Source: Hyperoplus lanceolatus (lineage: Eukaryota; Chordata; Actinopteri; Uranoscopiformes; Ammodytidae). Taken from it: 64,000 nucleotides of DNA. Each line of letters opens with the position of its first letter. Position 1 is the stretch's first letter. The stretch is from assembly GCA_026929865.2 (NCBI GenBank), contig CM049396.1, positions 25,895,501-25,959,500 on the forward strand. Direction: 5' to 3'. The notes beneath the pieces were generated by a model that worked only from the letters and a program-made list of their open reading frames with translations, had not been told where the DNA came from and did no database searches. A program made the translations under genes and the position numbers. Below are positions 25,001 to 55,537 of the stretch, piece after piece.

Positions 25001-25692
25001 CTTTTCAGAAAGAAGGCGTTCGGCAGCATGTTGGACCCTCAGAGGAAACCTGGAGCTGTACGTACACCACAACCAACCATGTTTTAATGTTTGTCGTTCT
25101 TATTAAGTGCTTTTGATGAAAGAGACTGTTTCTGTTTTCAGATACGATCTGGTTATGACGGTATGGGAGGTCGAACTAAATTCTTCCAGCCTGTATCCTT
25201 TTTTCCTGTCATGTGGAATGTGTGAGGTTTGTTAATCTGATTTGATTGTAGAGCTGTTTTCAACTGGTTACTATTCATCTTGACTATACCGGAACAAACT
25301 TTTAGTGGAATGTTACTCGATAAAGAGAATTTGCTAACCCGTTTGCCACTACAGCTTTATACATTTATAATCTCAACATTACCTCAACAATTCTGCTGGT
25401 GCCAGTTCGCAAAATAAAAGTGCAGCTTTAAATAAAGCATTTGGATAATACTCATTTTGGACATTTTAAATTTGTTATTGAAGAAGTCCAAATTCCCAAA
25501 CAAATATTGATATCTAAAAAAAATAATACAAAACATAAATTCGACCTACATACATTAATTCCTTGACCAAGCAATCCACTGCAGTCTCCTCTATCAGAGA
25601 TTCGCCCGCTGATGAAAGCTAAAAGGAAAAATGTAACCAGGCCTCCACCCAAGATCTCGGCTTGCCTGACACTGGACAGCTTCCTGGAGTAA
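22078..25692 (+). CDS. traip: traip, TRAF-interacting RING E3 ubiquitin ligase, complete fifteen-exon CDS
   Basis: Exons: 22078-22175, 22256-22313, 22407-22490, 22684-22723, 22802-22929, 23056-23150, 23763-23876, 24003-24090, 24175-24264, 24357-24445, 24537-24692, 24827-24872, 24953-25057, 25142-25192, 25585-25692. Total 1350 bp, 449 residues plus stop (human 469); every junction is GT-AG and all phases agree. TRAIP is a nuclear E3 that ubiquitinates the CMG helicase and DNA-protein crosslinks met by replication forks. The RING is at residues 7-49 (C7, C10, C25, H27, H30, C33, C46, C49 visible), followed by a long coiled coil (about 60-280) and a basic C-terminus. The motifs MPIRAYCTICSDFF, ICSLKK-like CISLKKEYDNLK and GYDGMGGRTKFFQP match the family. 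It ends LTLDSFLE, a PIP-box-like tail. The last acceptor was chosen as gcag at 25584 because it keeps phase 0. Confidence 0.96.
23155..23330. mobile_element. MITE remnant in traip intron 6
   Basis: Contains TCACTGATTTTGACAACA and ends in CTCCATCTTTAA. The same terminal motif recurs near 13150-13210 and 30150-30225, so this is a dispersed repeat end. It gives apparent open frames after exon 6, but the exon 6 donor and phase rule out coding use. Confidence 0.5.
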
Positions 25693-26166
25693 ATGCTGAC
25701 CCTCTCCTTGCCTGGATGTGTGGGGTCGAAGGTCAGGACGGCGAGTGGGACATAGCAGGTTTTTGCTGCTGGAGTACAGAGAACCAGCCTGGCAGCGGTT
25801 TCTGGCAATTGGCACTAAACAGGACTCTGTCGGACAACAGATGCTGAGCTTTTGGTGACATCAGCACAACCAGCTGTACATTTTTTTATTATGTGTGTGT
25901 GTTGACTTGAACACACAATGGACTCGTATTAGGAGACTATGCTGACGAGCCTTCTGTTCTTGCTGTTGTTATGTGGGTCTGTGCGTGTGTGTGTGTGTGA
26001 CAAACCGACTTATTTGCGGACACTGCTGCATCTATTGTGCTCAGAAGAATAATTATTTTTCCCATCACTTATTTAAAAACCATCTCTTTAAACACCTTTA
26101 TGTGGATGACACTGTAGGCATTGTTTTTACTTTCAATGGTCTTGCCTGATGTAAACCAACTCAAAT

Positions 26167-26172
26167 AATAAA
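26167..26172 (+). terminator. traip: traip poly(A) signal
   Basis: AATAAA about 475 bp past the traip stop, followed by a T-rich stretch. Good candidate signal; not proven. Confidence 0.6.
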
Positions 26173-27561
26173 CCATTTTCTTTTTATTAAGTTTTGTGTG
26201 GGGTCTACAAACAATTCCCTCTTGGCTGTGCTTTTACTCACAAACATTTCACTGAGGTGTGCCCTCCTGCAGAGGGCAGTATAAACAGTGGTTTCTCACA
26301 CAGCCCTTCTGCACTGTGATGATGAGACGGGACTGCATGTGGTCACTGCTGAATCCTTAGTGAACAGGCTGTGCCAGTACAGAAGAGAAGAACGTTATTA
26401 CAAACACCTTCAGTAAAACCTGAGTTGTACATTGTGATCAAGTAACAAAGAGTACACTGCAAATCATATACTACTGGCCAGTAAGGGACCTTTGTTGAAG
26501 TGACCTGATTAAACGAATGACAAGTTTGCAGAATTGTAAACTTGATATAGGATCTTTCATGGCTCAAAATCAATGAAATATGGATTATATGACGCTTTCT
26601 GGCAAGCTGTTTCATGCACAAACTTAACAGGACCCTGTCTCCGATTTTTTGCATGTTGCTTAACAGGCTGGCCTTCATGGAGATTGCTTGATATTTTTGA
26701 CTTAACAATATAGGGAAATGCCAAACATTGTTTTGCACTGTGGAGAATTAAAAGTGCCAGGCAGAACATAGGTATCCTGTTCACAATCAGTAGTATCCTG
26801 TTTGCACCCATGAATTTACAGTTCACATGTGGAAAAGCAGCTTGTATCACAATACTATCATAAATAACTGACTTAAATAAAAGTTTTTGTTAGATTAGTT
26901 ATTGGACATCGAATGATTCTGTTGCTGTGAGCGGTTATAATGAAGTGATGAATTAAACCTCCCCAGGGGACTTCAGCATAAATAGTAACAGGACAAGGTG
27001 GTGTATTTTAAAAGCTAATTTCCTTCCAGGGCAATCGGAAGAAAAAGTCACGACACCCCTGTACAAACAATATTTCAAAACATTCAAGTACACATTAAAA
27101 CACAATCCATGCAGTGCTTTCAGAGCCAGTAAACAATGATGCTTTCCTTAACAGTATTTCCCAGGGAAAGTTTTTAAACTAACAATAGCCTACCTCCTCC
27201 TTGTCAAGTTGAAGTGTATATGTGAATGTTGTTACTAAAAAAGAAGTAAACATCTCAAATGTCGCAGTCCATTCAGGACAGTTCAACATCCTTTCAAGAT
27301 CTTGTTCAAGTGTTTCTAAAATGTAATCCATTTCAAGGGTGAGCATTTCGATTTCCTTTTTGTGCTTCATTCCGGGTTTAGGAGATCTTTAGTTATTTAA
27401 ATAAGCGTGAAAATTGTCTTTGCTGGTGTTTCAATCCACAGTTAAAGGGAAGGGAGAGAAAAAAAACAAAGCAATCCAGCCAAAACTAAAAGTGTATGCT
27501 GATGATTGTCTCACTGCCTGGGATAAAAAAAAAACACTGGACCTTTTAGCTTAATTTTTTC
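26173..27561. other. tail-to-tail traip-grm6 interval, includes probable grm6 3' UTR
   Basis: No gene was recognised. A minus-strand frame of 63 codons (27179-27370), rich in E, L and K, lies in what should be grm6 3' UTR; it has no recognised domain. Two overlapping minus-strand frames at 26343-26850 also lack features of real coding sequence. Confidence 0.45.
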
Positions 27562-47778
<20,217 letters not shown>

Positions 47779-48110
47779 GATGAGGACCAGCAGAGGTACT
47801 GACAGCACCAGGCCACTCTCTCTACCTTGGACACCTGAGGGCACACATAAAGTCTGATCATCATCTTATCATAAATGACAGTTTGTATCATTTTCATAGT
47901 ATCAGTCTTCTTTCTTCAAGAAGAATAAGGTTACACACTGCATTGCTTTTTGCCAACTTAGCTATGTATGTCTCCGCTATTCTTCTTAGGTTAAACATCC
48001 TATTGAAAAGCTGGAGAAATTATCTTTTTCTGTAATGTTTAACACTTTACATTCTGCATATTCTTTTGGCCTGCCACATTGGTAAAGCTATGTTATTGTA
48101 AGATATTAAG

Positions 48111-48229
<119 letters not shown>

Positions 48230-49208
48230 GTACAACACGTTATGTGTAAAGGTTACATTAAACATTTTTTAAAAAATAGATGTTTTCTCTATGAGTTAAT
48301 TTAAATTTGTTGTAATTAGTTCTCGGAGACTGTTTTTGTATCTTCTCAGTTCTGTGGGTTTTGTGAACATTGCATGTGTGCACGACACAGACCTGCCATT
48401 GGATATGTGACTTTAAAGAGCGTTAATGTACTAATGCAGAAATAGCTTGACAAATCTTCTGAAATGTTATGACATGCAGCGGTGGAGAAAAGAAAAGACC
48501 ATATATAAAGTATTTATGTATAGCTGTAGCTGAGGAGAATATTTAAGACGGCATGCAGGATGACACAGAGTGAACTATTGGATGCTTTTATCACAGAGAG
48601 CTGGGAGCCCATGATGGAAAACATTATAAATGTTGCAAAACAGAAAAACATCAACTGGCGCTTCACAGCATTTCATGCTCCAGAAGTTGACCAAGTAATT
48701 TGTATCTGCACGAGGATCACCGACAAAATTCACAGTTTTGAAAATTTAACTTCAATAAAACACAGACATAACTCAAACATTTAATTAGGTGTGAATATAT
48801 ATAATGTTTCTGGGAGGTATTTGGGCAATTGATTTCTTTTGAATATGGTATAACTTAATTTATCTTAAATATTTTTGTTCAAAGGCAGAGTTTAATTTGA
48901 ATTAAACCCCAATGACAACATTTGAGTATGCTTAAAGATTTGTTTTTTACAGACTTATTTTCGGACCCAACACATATTGTGCTAAAAGAAATATCTGTTT
49001 TCTGCACTTAAAGAGAAGTGGGATTCGTAGGAATATGAATCAAAATCAATTAGAGCATTATGTGAATTTTCAAAAAAGCTTAAGCTTCATAATAAATCTC
49101 ACAACTGTTGCAGTATTATAGTAGTAGAGTATTTTCCCTTTTAAAAAATACCATCACAAGCAACGCTTGCAAGTGGAGACGTTCCTGCTTTGTAAACGCA
49201 CTTCTTAC

Positions 49209-49330
49209 CTTCCCATTCTTCATTGGCCAGTCTTGATTTTGTCCATCACACGAGCTCTTCCAAACAGGCCTCCTCTGTCCATGCTCAGAAAACGTGATTA
49301 TTAAGCTAGAGGCAAGGCTTTCCCTCTCCT
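49209..49330 (-). promoter_or_regulatory. grm6: putative grm6 5' noncoding exon
   Basis: A strong donor on the minus strand (GGGAAG then gtaagaag) lies 1.4 kb upstream of the grm6 exon acceptor at 47835. The leader contains a short ATG frame of eight codons and a second ATG that, after splicing, would run into and overlap the grm6 start. The 5' limit is unknown; inference from splice signals only. Confidence 0.35.
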
Positions 49331-50014
49331 CACCAAAAGTAAATCCTCTATCATCTCAGACAGCCCGCTGTGCACTCTCGGAGATAACCACAACACACAC
49401 ACAATGGTCTACAACAATCTAAAAAGGAAAAAAACAATTGTGATTTAAAAAATGATTTCTGAGCTTCAGGGTATCATGGCACAATCATGAAAAAGTGGAG
49501 AAAAAAGCATAAATTTACAGCAGTGAGATTCTACAAATCACTGCCAAATCCCTTAAAAGCTCTCTCTCTCTCTCTGTCCCTCGCTCTGTCATTCTCTTCC
49601 TCTGCATGCATCTCTGTCCAGGCACTCCCCCCAGTCTCTCTCTCTCTGTTGAACCCTCTCCTTTGCTGGCTATGTCAGAGCACTAATGGCCACAGATTGG
49701 GATTATCATGCAGGCGTCTGTGAAGAAAGCACTAGGTGGACTAGCCCACTACTCTTTTTTTTCATACTGCAGCTGAACCAAATGCAGAGAAATCCCTCCT
49801 CCACCACCCCCCACAGCAGTATGATGGAACACACTTTGAGAGATTAGATGAGCAGCGATTTGATTCATACTCACACAAATGCACTCACACATAACTACGC
49901 ACACATGGACACACAAACGCACTCCCTTCACACACCTGTCAACACTGGCACAATGAGGGGAGAACATTGAAGCACAAAAAAGGTTTCTGCACCACAGAAT
50001 GCTTCAGGATTAGA

Positions 50015-50020
50015 TTTATT
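50015..50020 (-). terminator. comt: comt poly(A) signal
   Basis: Minus-strand AATAAA about 340 bp past the comt stop codon. Candidate only. Confidence 0.5.
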
Positions 50021-50356
50021 ATTGATTTGACCCGGTGCTCTAGAGAGAGAGCAGCTCCCGGATCAGTTTGCAGCTCATCATCCGTCCATTAAGATACTGG
50101 AATATGCTTTCACTACGACTGCCTACTTTACCAATATAGGCACCTCAAAGAGAGAGTCAAGAATTGAGCCATCCATTGCACGTTTTGAAAAAAGCACACA
50201 CCACAAGTTTTTCATCATCCCTTCACATGATACTTTTAATTTCAAATTGAGACACTTAATGACATATTAGAGAAGCTGATTAAATGATTAACTTGAAGAC
50301 AACACAGGTTTAGTTTAGGTTAGTATATCTCTGTTAAACATGACATGGTTTAAAAA

Positions 50357-53300
50357 CTATCCTAAGAAGACAGACTTTTCCAAGCCATCCTCCACTTTGG
50401 TGTACTCCAGGTGAGATTTGAAGTACTGGCTTTCGTATTGCGGGTTGCCTCGGACATATTCCAGATAATCAGGGGTACCAGGGCAGATGACATTGTCTGC
50501 CAGCAGTACACTTCCTTTCCTAAGCAGGCCACACTCCTGATGAAAAACCAAAGAGGGGGTCATTGCACAAAAAAAATCAAGAGTTTGATCAGTTGGCTAG
50601 AAGACAGACATATCAAACTTGCCTCAACCAGTTTTGTGTCAGGAAGGTAGCGATCCTTCCAGTGATCCAGGAACACCAGGTCAAATGTTTTCACCCCAAA
50701 CTGCTCCTTCATTCTGGGGATCAAGTCACCAGATTCCCCTTCAACCAACTGGACCTACGAAGAATAAAAACACGTTATATGTCTGACCTGTACACACAAC
50801 GTGAATCATTGTTTTTCACAGCTGGCTTTACCTTGTCCTCTAATCCTGCCCAGGCAATGACTTGTCGGGCGATGGCAGCAAAGTCTGGGTTGAATTCTAA
50901 AGTGATGAACTTGGCGTCGGGAGGAAGCAGGCTGGCGATCCGCACCGTGGAGTATCCACAGTAGGTTCCCAGCTCCAAAACTGTGGCTGGGTTTACCTCG
51001 CACACCACTGAATCAAGTATGATGCCTGTGGCCAAAAACAATAAAAGCATAAAAAACAGATAGCTGGGTCAAGAGATAATTATTTTACACATGATAGAAC
51101 ATGTTTACATCAGTTTAAATCATGAGTACCTTTCTCATCCCCCACATTCATGGCCCACTCCTTGTGTCTACAGAAGTGATCAATGGCTTGAACCACGCTG
51201 CGAGGGTCTCCTCTAGTGGCGTTCTTCTGTACTGCATTTAGGAGCCGCTGGAGGGAGGAAAATAACAGTAGCACTTAACTAGAGGAACCTGTCGTAACTC
51301 GTCCATCATTCATTCATTAATGCTTCTATACTTCATTACAAGGCATACAAAAAAGAACTTCTGGGTAGCCATGTTGTGACCCCACATTTAACTGACACAT
51401 CACATTTGCTGGGGTCTATCCTTTTAAAATATTTTGATTGGAATTCTGGAGAGGAGGAATAAAACTTTATGTAAAGTTACGTTTTCCCACTGGACAAAAA
51501 AAAAGTTTTCCTCAAAAACTTTAACTTTAACAAAGACGCTCTGTCTCGTCTCCGTCATTAGTCTTTTTGCCTAAAGAAGATCAGTCTGTCAGCATGTCAC
51601 CAGCTATGATTCAAATGTGTGGCTACCTCTATGTGCACATCAAACATCAACATTGCACATTAGGCAAGAGATTATGGATGACGGGATTTTCTTTTAAGAT
51701 TTCCTTTACATTTTTGAAATGACTTGACAACATTACATTTATAGGGTTTTTTTCTTTTTCGTCCATAAAGGTACAGAGACATTACTGACTTAATGTGTGG
51801 CCCTCATGCTGTAAAAACAAGGCTGGGAACTGTTTCTTTCAATTTGGAATAAAGTTAAGAGCATACATTTTTTTAATTCACGTCTTTGCAAATCTAAGCA
51901 TAAACCAAATATATATGGCCTAATGAGAAAAGGTTAGACAGATTCATGGAGAGGAAAAATCCTGCACAGCACATGTTTACTCTTTAAATATATCATGAAT
52001 AATAACAATGGTAACTTTAAAAAAAGAAAAAAAGAAAAAGAAATGGCCAAATGCATGAAGTCCTACAAGGGAAAGAAGAGACGACAAGAATGGAAACATA
52101 TGTTCAAAAGAAATTCGCAAAACTACCAATTTATTATTCTGGGGGGAATATGCTTGACTCCAGACAGAATTCTTAATACAACAGAAAATCTGGCTCTCAA
52201 TGTGGAAGGAACTGGGGTGAAAGAAATGCAAATCATTGCGTTATTTTTTTTTTCATGCAGATTATCAAATACTTTTAGGTTGGACGTTTTTCAATTCATA
52301 GTAGAAGTATTTAACAAAAACTCTGTATTTAAAGGTGAAGTAAGCAGTTTATTTATGTTAATATAAGTGTTAAAATGCTTTATTCATACAGTGATCACTT
52401 TCATAATGTGCGCGTTTCATAAAGCCGATCTCTCAGTCAGCTGCTCTGCATGTAATCAGCAAATAAACTTATTGGAGGATCCCGAAATTAATATCCAATC
52501 ACAAGAGAGAACGCTACAAACCGACACCCGTCTCACTCATGGTCTCACTGCCGGTGCACGCCAGAGCAACAGATGGGTGAATGTTTATGCGCCTGCAATG
52601 GCGGAGCAGGTACAAATCCTTCCCAATGTCTGTTTTGATGGTTTTTATCATGTTTTATCACACCTATGGATCTGAGATGATGCTAGATAACTCACTGCTT
52701 GAAGACCGCAGTAGGGACGAGCGAGGGGACTGCGAACTGCAGTAACTGACAGGAAGTTAGCTAAAAGAACCATTCCGCTTACAGCACCTTTAAGTGTTTA
52801 TTATAATGGGAATCCCTCGAATGGGTGTCAATCTAGATGAAATACATTTATTTAGAATTCTAAGAATTACAGCAGTAAAACAAATAAACAAATAGAAGGG
52901 TGGGGGTAGGGGGCGCCCTGCAGCGGACCCGGGTTCGAATCTCACCCGGGTCAGTTCTCTGCATGTCTTCCCCTCTTTGCCCCATTTCAACTCTGTCTCT
53001 CCAAATCTATCTAATAAAGCAAAACTGCCAACAAAAATATACTTTAAAAAAAGGGTTTAGGGAAAAAAACTAAACCAGAACTGTACATTTCAAATTAGTT
53101 AAATTGAGAATAATTGTAATTGTAAATTGTAATATATAAAGTATAAGTCTAAAATTAAAAGAACACATGTTGACCAAGGCAGGTCCTATAAGGCATATGT
53201 ACTGTATACTGATTTTGCTCCAGTCTCAGCAAGATTTCCAGTTTTGCTCACCTGGCTCCCATCAGCTGCTTGCCACTGTGAGACGTTACCTGCCTGCACA

Positions 53301-55537
53301 GCTGCTTCTTGTTTGCTCATTAAACCCCCTTAATGTACTGTACAAATAGCACCTCCTATGAGAGTTTGACGGGTCGTCAAGTTACCTTTTTTGTTTATTT
53401 ACTTAATATTATTTTTTGGCATTTTTGCTTTTTAATAGAAAGTACATTTTCTAGCCCCTTTTACACAGCCAGTGAAAGCCGGGAATATGCCGGAATTTCG
53501 GTCCTCCGCCCTGCTGTTTAAATGCGACCGTCGCGGAACGAGGGAAGAAAGGTGAGAGAGATTGTTCCGGGAATTTTACTACCTCGGGGGGTAGTAAGAT
53601 TCCCGACACAATCAGTTCCGCCTCTCTGTTTAAATGCTCCAGCTTGTTGTTGCGGAACAGGGGGGCGTTTGACGTTCCATAGCCTGCGTTCTAAACATGC
53701 GACCATGTTAGCAGTTGAAGGACGTGTGTTTAACATTAATCACGGCGGCCTGATGTCCCGTAAAAATCACCAAATAAAAGGAACGGCGTATAATCTATCT
53801 GATCATAAGGTCCGTTGTTCAATCCAAACCCCCGTGCTTCATTTTGCAGAGTGTATGAGTCTATTTCTGCCCAGGAGAAGTTGTACAATGGGAAAGCTAG
53901 GCTAGGCTAAGTAAGGGATAAAGTATAGCGAACGGGTCACTTGCTAGAAATAAAGACCGACAAGCTGAAACAGCTGAACAGGAGCCCGACGCTGCGCGTC
54001 GGGCTCTTGTTCAGCTTGAAATTGCTCCAACTGAAAGACTGCCCGCCGCCGATTGAACAAAAGAAGCCCGACGACATCTATGACGACCGATTTCACGGCA
54101 CACACCAAACAGATTTGTGTCCCCGCCGAGAGGCACCTATTTGCAGACCCATGGGGGAAACCATTGAAAGTGGAGCTCCACCGGAAGCCACGCCCCAAAC
54201 TCATTTCATTGGTCAGAATTGTAACCTACTCTGAATTTGTTGTCTTCTTTTTGTTTTACTGCCAGAGTTCACCTTGCAGTGAATAATAATACACAGTTTC
54301 CACCGGTTATGGTGCTAGTACACAGTAAAATACGTCAGTTTGTTAAGGGTCCCACGGGCGGGGGGGGGGCCGGCTCCCCTTTATCCATCGGTCAATACAA
54401 CACCTTTAAATAAAACCAAAGTTGCTTTTCTTAAGTCCGGAAACAAGTGTCTTCCCAAACAGTAAAGCTACGGCGGGGCCGTGCGGAGGCAGACGGTTCG
54501 GATATAAACCGTGGCCCCCCCGGGCAAAGGGTTCTTTTAATCAAGTGAAAGATATGAATATAGAAAGATATAATAATTAAAACGTCACAGAGGACAAGGG
54601 TCTGGATAAATCAATCAGGATCTAGAATGGAAAGTCCCTTATGTGCAGCGTTATTTTGTTTTAAAATGAGTGTTTATTTTAGTGGTGCACTTTTTGTGTT
54701 TCATTTATAAGAGTTTATATTTGTATGTGATTGCTAGTGTGATAATTGTGAATTAAAGAGAGGATTTTAGAAGATTTACACAAAGTCGTTGTTCATATTT
54801 CTACCTAACATTTTAAGTGGGTGGCCTTAACAAACGACATTTTACTGGTCTAATCATAACGGTGGAAACTGTGTATTATTATTCCGCTAGGTGAACGGCA
54901 TAAAAAAAAGAAGAAAAAATTCAGAGTAGGTTACAATTCTGACCAATGAAATGAGTTCGGGGCGTGGCTTCCGGTGGAGCTCCACTTTCAATGGTTTCCC
55001 CCATGGGTCTGCAAATAGGTACTCTTGTTCCCGCCCCCTCCCGACTCTACGACGGCGATTATCGGGCCGGTGTGTCCTGGCCTTAATATGACAATTGACT
55101 GTGTAATACTTTCCATTCATTATTTTGCATGTATTGTAGTGGTCCTGAGGAAAGCGTGACTGTTGATAAAGTTACCTAGAGAGCTGCATATGAAGAAGTG
55201 TGGTTTTCCGACCGTATGTTTAATGTGTTGCAGACCGATGACAATAAATGCCACGTAAAATCATCCCAACGTCTGATTAATCCAACCATAAGTGTGCTAC
55301 ACTTGCAGGATGGCTGCATGACATTGGCCATAAACCACCTGTGAAAGGTAATATTTAAAATCACACCTGAGGGCGTGTAGATTGGGTCAGTGTATCCAGC
55401 ATCCGTTCCACAATGACATCATGCCAAATGATTGCCAACCCTCCATGATACTGCACCAGGGCAGGGATCAACCATTTATACAGAGCATACAGGAGAGCTG
55501 CTCCACCGCTGACACTGTAAAGAAGAGTCAGCCACAT
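50357..55537 (-). CDS. comt: comt, catechol O-methyltransferase, membrane-anchored form, complete CDS
   Basis: Minus-strand exons: 55367-55537, 51130-51247, 50832-51025, 50623-50754, 50357-50536; 795 bp, 264 residues plus stop (human membrane form 271). It transfers methyl from S-adenosylmethionine to catechols such as dopamine, with Mg2+. The N-terminal anchor is about residues 1-28 ([18 protein letters not shown]). Methyltransferase landmarks: [24 protein letters not shown] (SAM-binding Glu), [14 protein letters not shown] (Mg Asp and catalytic Lys), [10 protein letters not shown] (Asp-Asn metal ligands), [14 protein letters not shown]. Intron 4 uses a GC donor (GAG then gcaagt) with an AG acceptor; the join [12 protein letters not shown] matches human [12 protein letters not shown] exactly, so it is real and not an error in my model. 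The ATG at 55537 follows an acceptor (gttgcag), so a noncoding exon exists upstream, possibly near 57434 (donor gtgagaag). COMT rather than TOMT by [14 protein letters not shown]. Paralogue a or b not resolved. Confidence 0.95.
52333..52789. mobile_element. TTAA-flanked MITE in comt intron 1
   Basis: 457 bp between TTAA sites (52329-52332 and 52790-52793), with inverted ends AGGTGAAGTAAGC and GCTTACAGCACCT. Noncoding. TTAA duplication suggests a piggyBac- or Kolobok-type mobiliser. Confidence 0.75.
52896..53040 (+). mobile_element. truncated tRNA-derived SINE in comt intron 1
   Basis: Same family as the 42422-42595 SINE: GGACCCGGGTTCGAATCTC (B box), TTCTCTGCATGTC, CAACTCTGTCTCT, AATAAAGC and an A-rich tail. 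Most of the A-box half is missing. Confidence 0.75.
53971..54017. repeat. GC-rich hairpin
   Basis: Two 22-bp arms with two mismatches around a TGC loop; the core GAGCCCGACGC faces GCGTCGGGCTC. It lies just left of the long inverted repeat, in a GC-rich transposon-like patch (about 53.45-54.1 kb). Confidence 0.85.
54135..55020. repeat. long inverted repeat in comt intron 1
   Basis: Left arm 54135-54311, right arm 54855-55020, with a 543-bp spacer. The outer part of each arm, from ACCTATTTGCAGACCCATGG through GTGGAGCTCCACCGGAAGCC to GTCAGAATTGTAACCTACTC, is almost identical in inverse orientation. The arms also carry matching AATAATAATACACAGTTTCC. It may be a fold-back element or two inverted copies of one MITE end around another insertion. 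Noncoding. Confidence 0.85.
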
